Origin: Acidimicrobiia bacterium UBA6912
GTDB taxonomy: Bacteria; Actinomycetota; Acidimicrobiia; Spongiisociales; UBA5794
Length of the DNA stretch: 8,573 nt
Reading direction: 5' to 3'
Assembly (NCBI GenBank): GCA_002450985.1
Contig: DKBA01000028.1
Coordinates: 5,456 to 14,028 of the forward strand
Position numbers and translations under genes: made by a program. The notes under the pieces are model-generated. The model was not told the origin of the DNA. It searched no databases and worked only from the letters and a program-made list of their open reading frames with translations. Shown here one piece after another: positions 7,971-8,573 of this stretch (position 1 is its first letter; every line of letters begins with the position of its first letter).

Positions 7971-7976
7971 AGGTTA
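7971..7976 (-). promoter_or_regulatory. -10 element placed for a leaderless phosphohexomutase transcript
   Basis: On the minus strand TAACCT matches the TANNNT consensus common in actinobacterial promoters. It is followed by 6 nt (CGCGTC) and then the ATG. Transcription would thus start at or within a base of the A of the start codon. No Shine-Dalgarno sequence is present, which agrees with leaderless translation. No clear -35 is visible. Confidence 0.5.
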
Positions 7977-8024
7977 CCCAACCCGATTCCGCCCTCATCG
8001 AGGCGATGGACCAGAATCGGCGCC

Positions 8025-8357
8025 ATGACGGCACCTTCACCTCAGGTCCTCGGTCCGCACACACGGCGCCACAACCTCGATCGTCTCGCCGACGAGCCGT
8101 TCGACGTGGTGATCATCGGGGCAGGGGTCACGGGTGCGGGAGCCGCGCTGGATGCGGCGACCCGGGACCTCCGCGTGGCGCTCGTCGAGCAACGCGACCT
8201 CGCCTCGGGCACGTCGAGCCGGTCGTCGAAGCTGATCCACGGCGGCCTGCGCTATCTCGAGCACGGCGCGTTCCGGCTGGTGCGCGAGGCGCTGATCGAG
8301 CGCGAGGTCTTGCTGCGCGCGATGCCGTATATTTCGTGGCCCCTGCGCTTCGTGCTG
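8025..8357 (+). CDS. glpD: Glycerol-3-phosphate dehydrogenase GlpD, N-terminal part running into a chimeric join
   Basis: GlpD oxidises glycerol 3-phosphate to dihydroxyacetone phosphate with FAD at the membrane, passing electrons to quinone. From ATG 8025 the frame gives 111 family-like residues. FDVVIIGAGVTGAGAALDAA (26-45) is the FAD-binding Rossmann loop, and RDLASGTSSRSSKLIHGGLR (57-76) is the next FAD/substrate block. Residues 1-82 look actinobacterial. Residues 83-111 (from FRLVREALIEREVLL to SWPLRFVL) match a proteobacterial GlpD style and are encoded in one arm of an inverted repeat. After 8357 the frame stays open to the window end but the residues (LQPGGTQPLVMRQ onward) no longer resemble GlpD, because the DNA there is an inverted piece of another glpD. 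There is no clear Shine-Dalgarno sequence; CAGAAT 8012-8017 lies 7 nt before the ATG and could serve a leaderless start. The true 3' part of the gene is absent. Confidence 0.85.
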
Positions 8358-8480
8358 CTGCAGCCAGGCGGGACGCAGCCCCTTGTGATGCGGCAGCACG
8401 AAGCGCAGGGGCCACGAAATATGCGGCATCGCGCGCAGCAAGACCTCGCGCTCGATCAGCGCCTCGCGGACCAGCCGGAA
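8271..8480. repeat. 87-bp inverted repeat with 36-nt loop (fold-back)
   Basis: Arm 1 (8271-8357) and arm 2 (8394-8480) are reverse complements over 87 bp with two mismatches: 8282 (paired with 8469) and 8328 (paired with 8423). The loop is 8358-8393. Both arms encode the same GlpD stretch, FRLVREALIEREVLL to SWPLRFVL, in opposite directions; the 8328 difference changes Tyr to His. Homology extends outside the arms only as ordinary GlpD-to-GlpD similarity, so the identity ends abruptly at 8271/8480. This pattern fits a fold-back chimera at a contig end better than an evolved element. Confidence 0.95.
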
Positions 8481-8573
8481 CTCGTAGAATTCGAGGTACC
8501 GCAACCCGCCGTGGAACAGCTTGGTCGAGGCCGACGAGGTCGCCTGTGCCAGGTCGCCCTGCTCGCACAGCAC
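8358..8573 (-). pseudogene. glpD: Internal fragment of a second GlpD, inverted, proteobacterial style
   Basis: Read on the minus strand from the window end, 71 residues form a clear GlpD piece: LCEQGDLAQATSSASTKLFH, then GGLRYLEFYEFRLVREAL, then MPHISWPLRFVLPHHKGL and RPAWL. The PHI-WPLRFVLPHHKGLRPAWL block is characteristic of alphaproteobacterial-type GlpD and differs from the actinobacterial style of the plus-strand gene. Similarity stops at about 8358-8361: after PAWL the frame reads QQHEAQGPR, which is arm 1 read backwards. The frame then stays open to 8037 only because it is antisense to the first glpD. There is no start codon context, as the N-terminal FAD loop would lie beyond the window. 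This is probably a misjoined piece of a different sequence, not a gene of this locus. Confidence 0.8.

Noticed and set aside
8037..8357. Continuation of the minus-strand GlpD frame to a stop at 8037
   Set aside because: Beyond the loop it is simply the antisense of the first glpD, so the long continuous frame is produced by the fold-back and not by a real protein.
8271..8480. Invertible phase-variation switch or recombinase target for the glpD inverted repeat
   Set aside because: No recombinase gene is nearby, the arms are coding sequence of a conserved enzyme, the loop is only 36 nt, and the two flanking genes are of different taxonomic style. A chimera explains all of this more simply.

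Overview
This is a high-G+C window with long open frames on both strands, typical of an actinobacterial genome. The large hendecad coiled-coil protein with a DivIVA-like head, a TANNNT -10 element placed for a leaderless transcript, and the style of the first GlpD all point to Actinobacteriota. An Acidimicrobiia-like lineage is possible but is only a guess. The window is mostly chromosomal housekeeping sequence. I see no rRNA, tRNA, CRISPR array, phage gene or insertion sequence.

Layout: (1) 1-924, plus strand: the C-terminal half of an iolB-type 5-deoxy-glucuronate isomerase (inositol catabolism), then a small tandem ACT-domain protein with a good ribosome binding site. (2) 925-1039: a convergent intergenic region with two GC-rich hairpins. 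(3) 1040-7964, minus strand, read right to left: a phosphohexomutase (PGM/PMM type), class I fructose-bisphosphate aldolase (fbaB), a divergent ATP-type PEP carboxykinase (pckA-like) and a 787-residue coiled-coil scaffold protein. The last three are closely spaced (63 and 41 nt gaps) and may form one transcription unit. (4) 7965-8024: a short divergent promoter region. (5) 8025-8573: a plus-strand glpD (glycerol-3-phosphate dehydrogenase) start that runs into an inverted, different glpD fragment.

Functionally, PEP carboxykinase, FBP aldolase and phosphohexomutase cover the entry, middle and exit of gluconeogenesis toward hexose-1-phosphate. GlpD would feed glycerol-derived triose phosphate into the same route. 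The coiled-coil protein looks like a polar-growth or cytoskeletal scaffold, an unexpected last gene for such a unit.

The strongest anomaly is at the right end. An 87-bp inverted repeat (two mismatches, 36-nt loop) joins the 5' end of one glpD to an oppositely oriented piece of another glpD with a proteobacterial signature. I read this as a fold-back chimera of the assembly or library rather than a biological switch, so annotation beyond about 8271 should not be trusted. I did not find a convincing new multi-gene system. The most notable biology is the PEP carboxykinase with altered metal-site motifs and the hendecad scaffold protein beside it.
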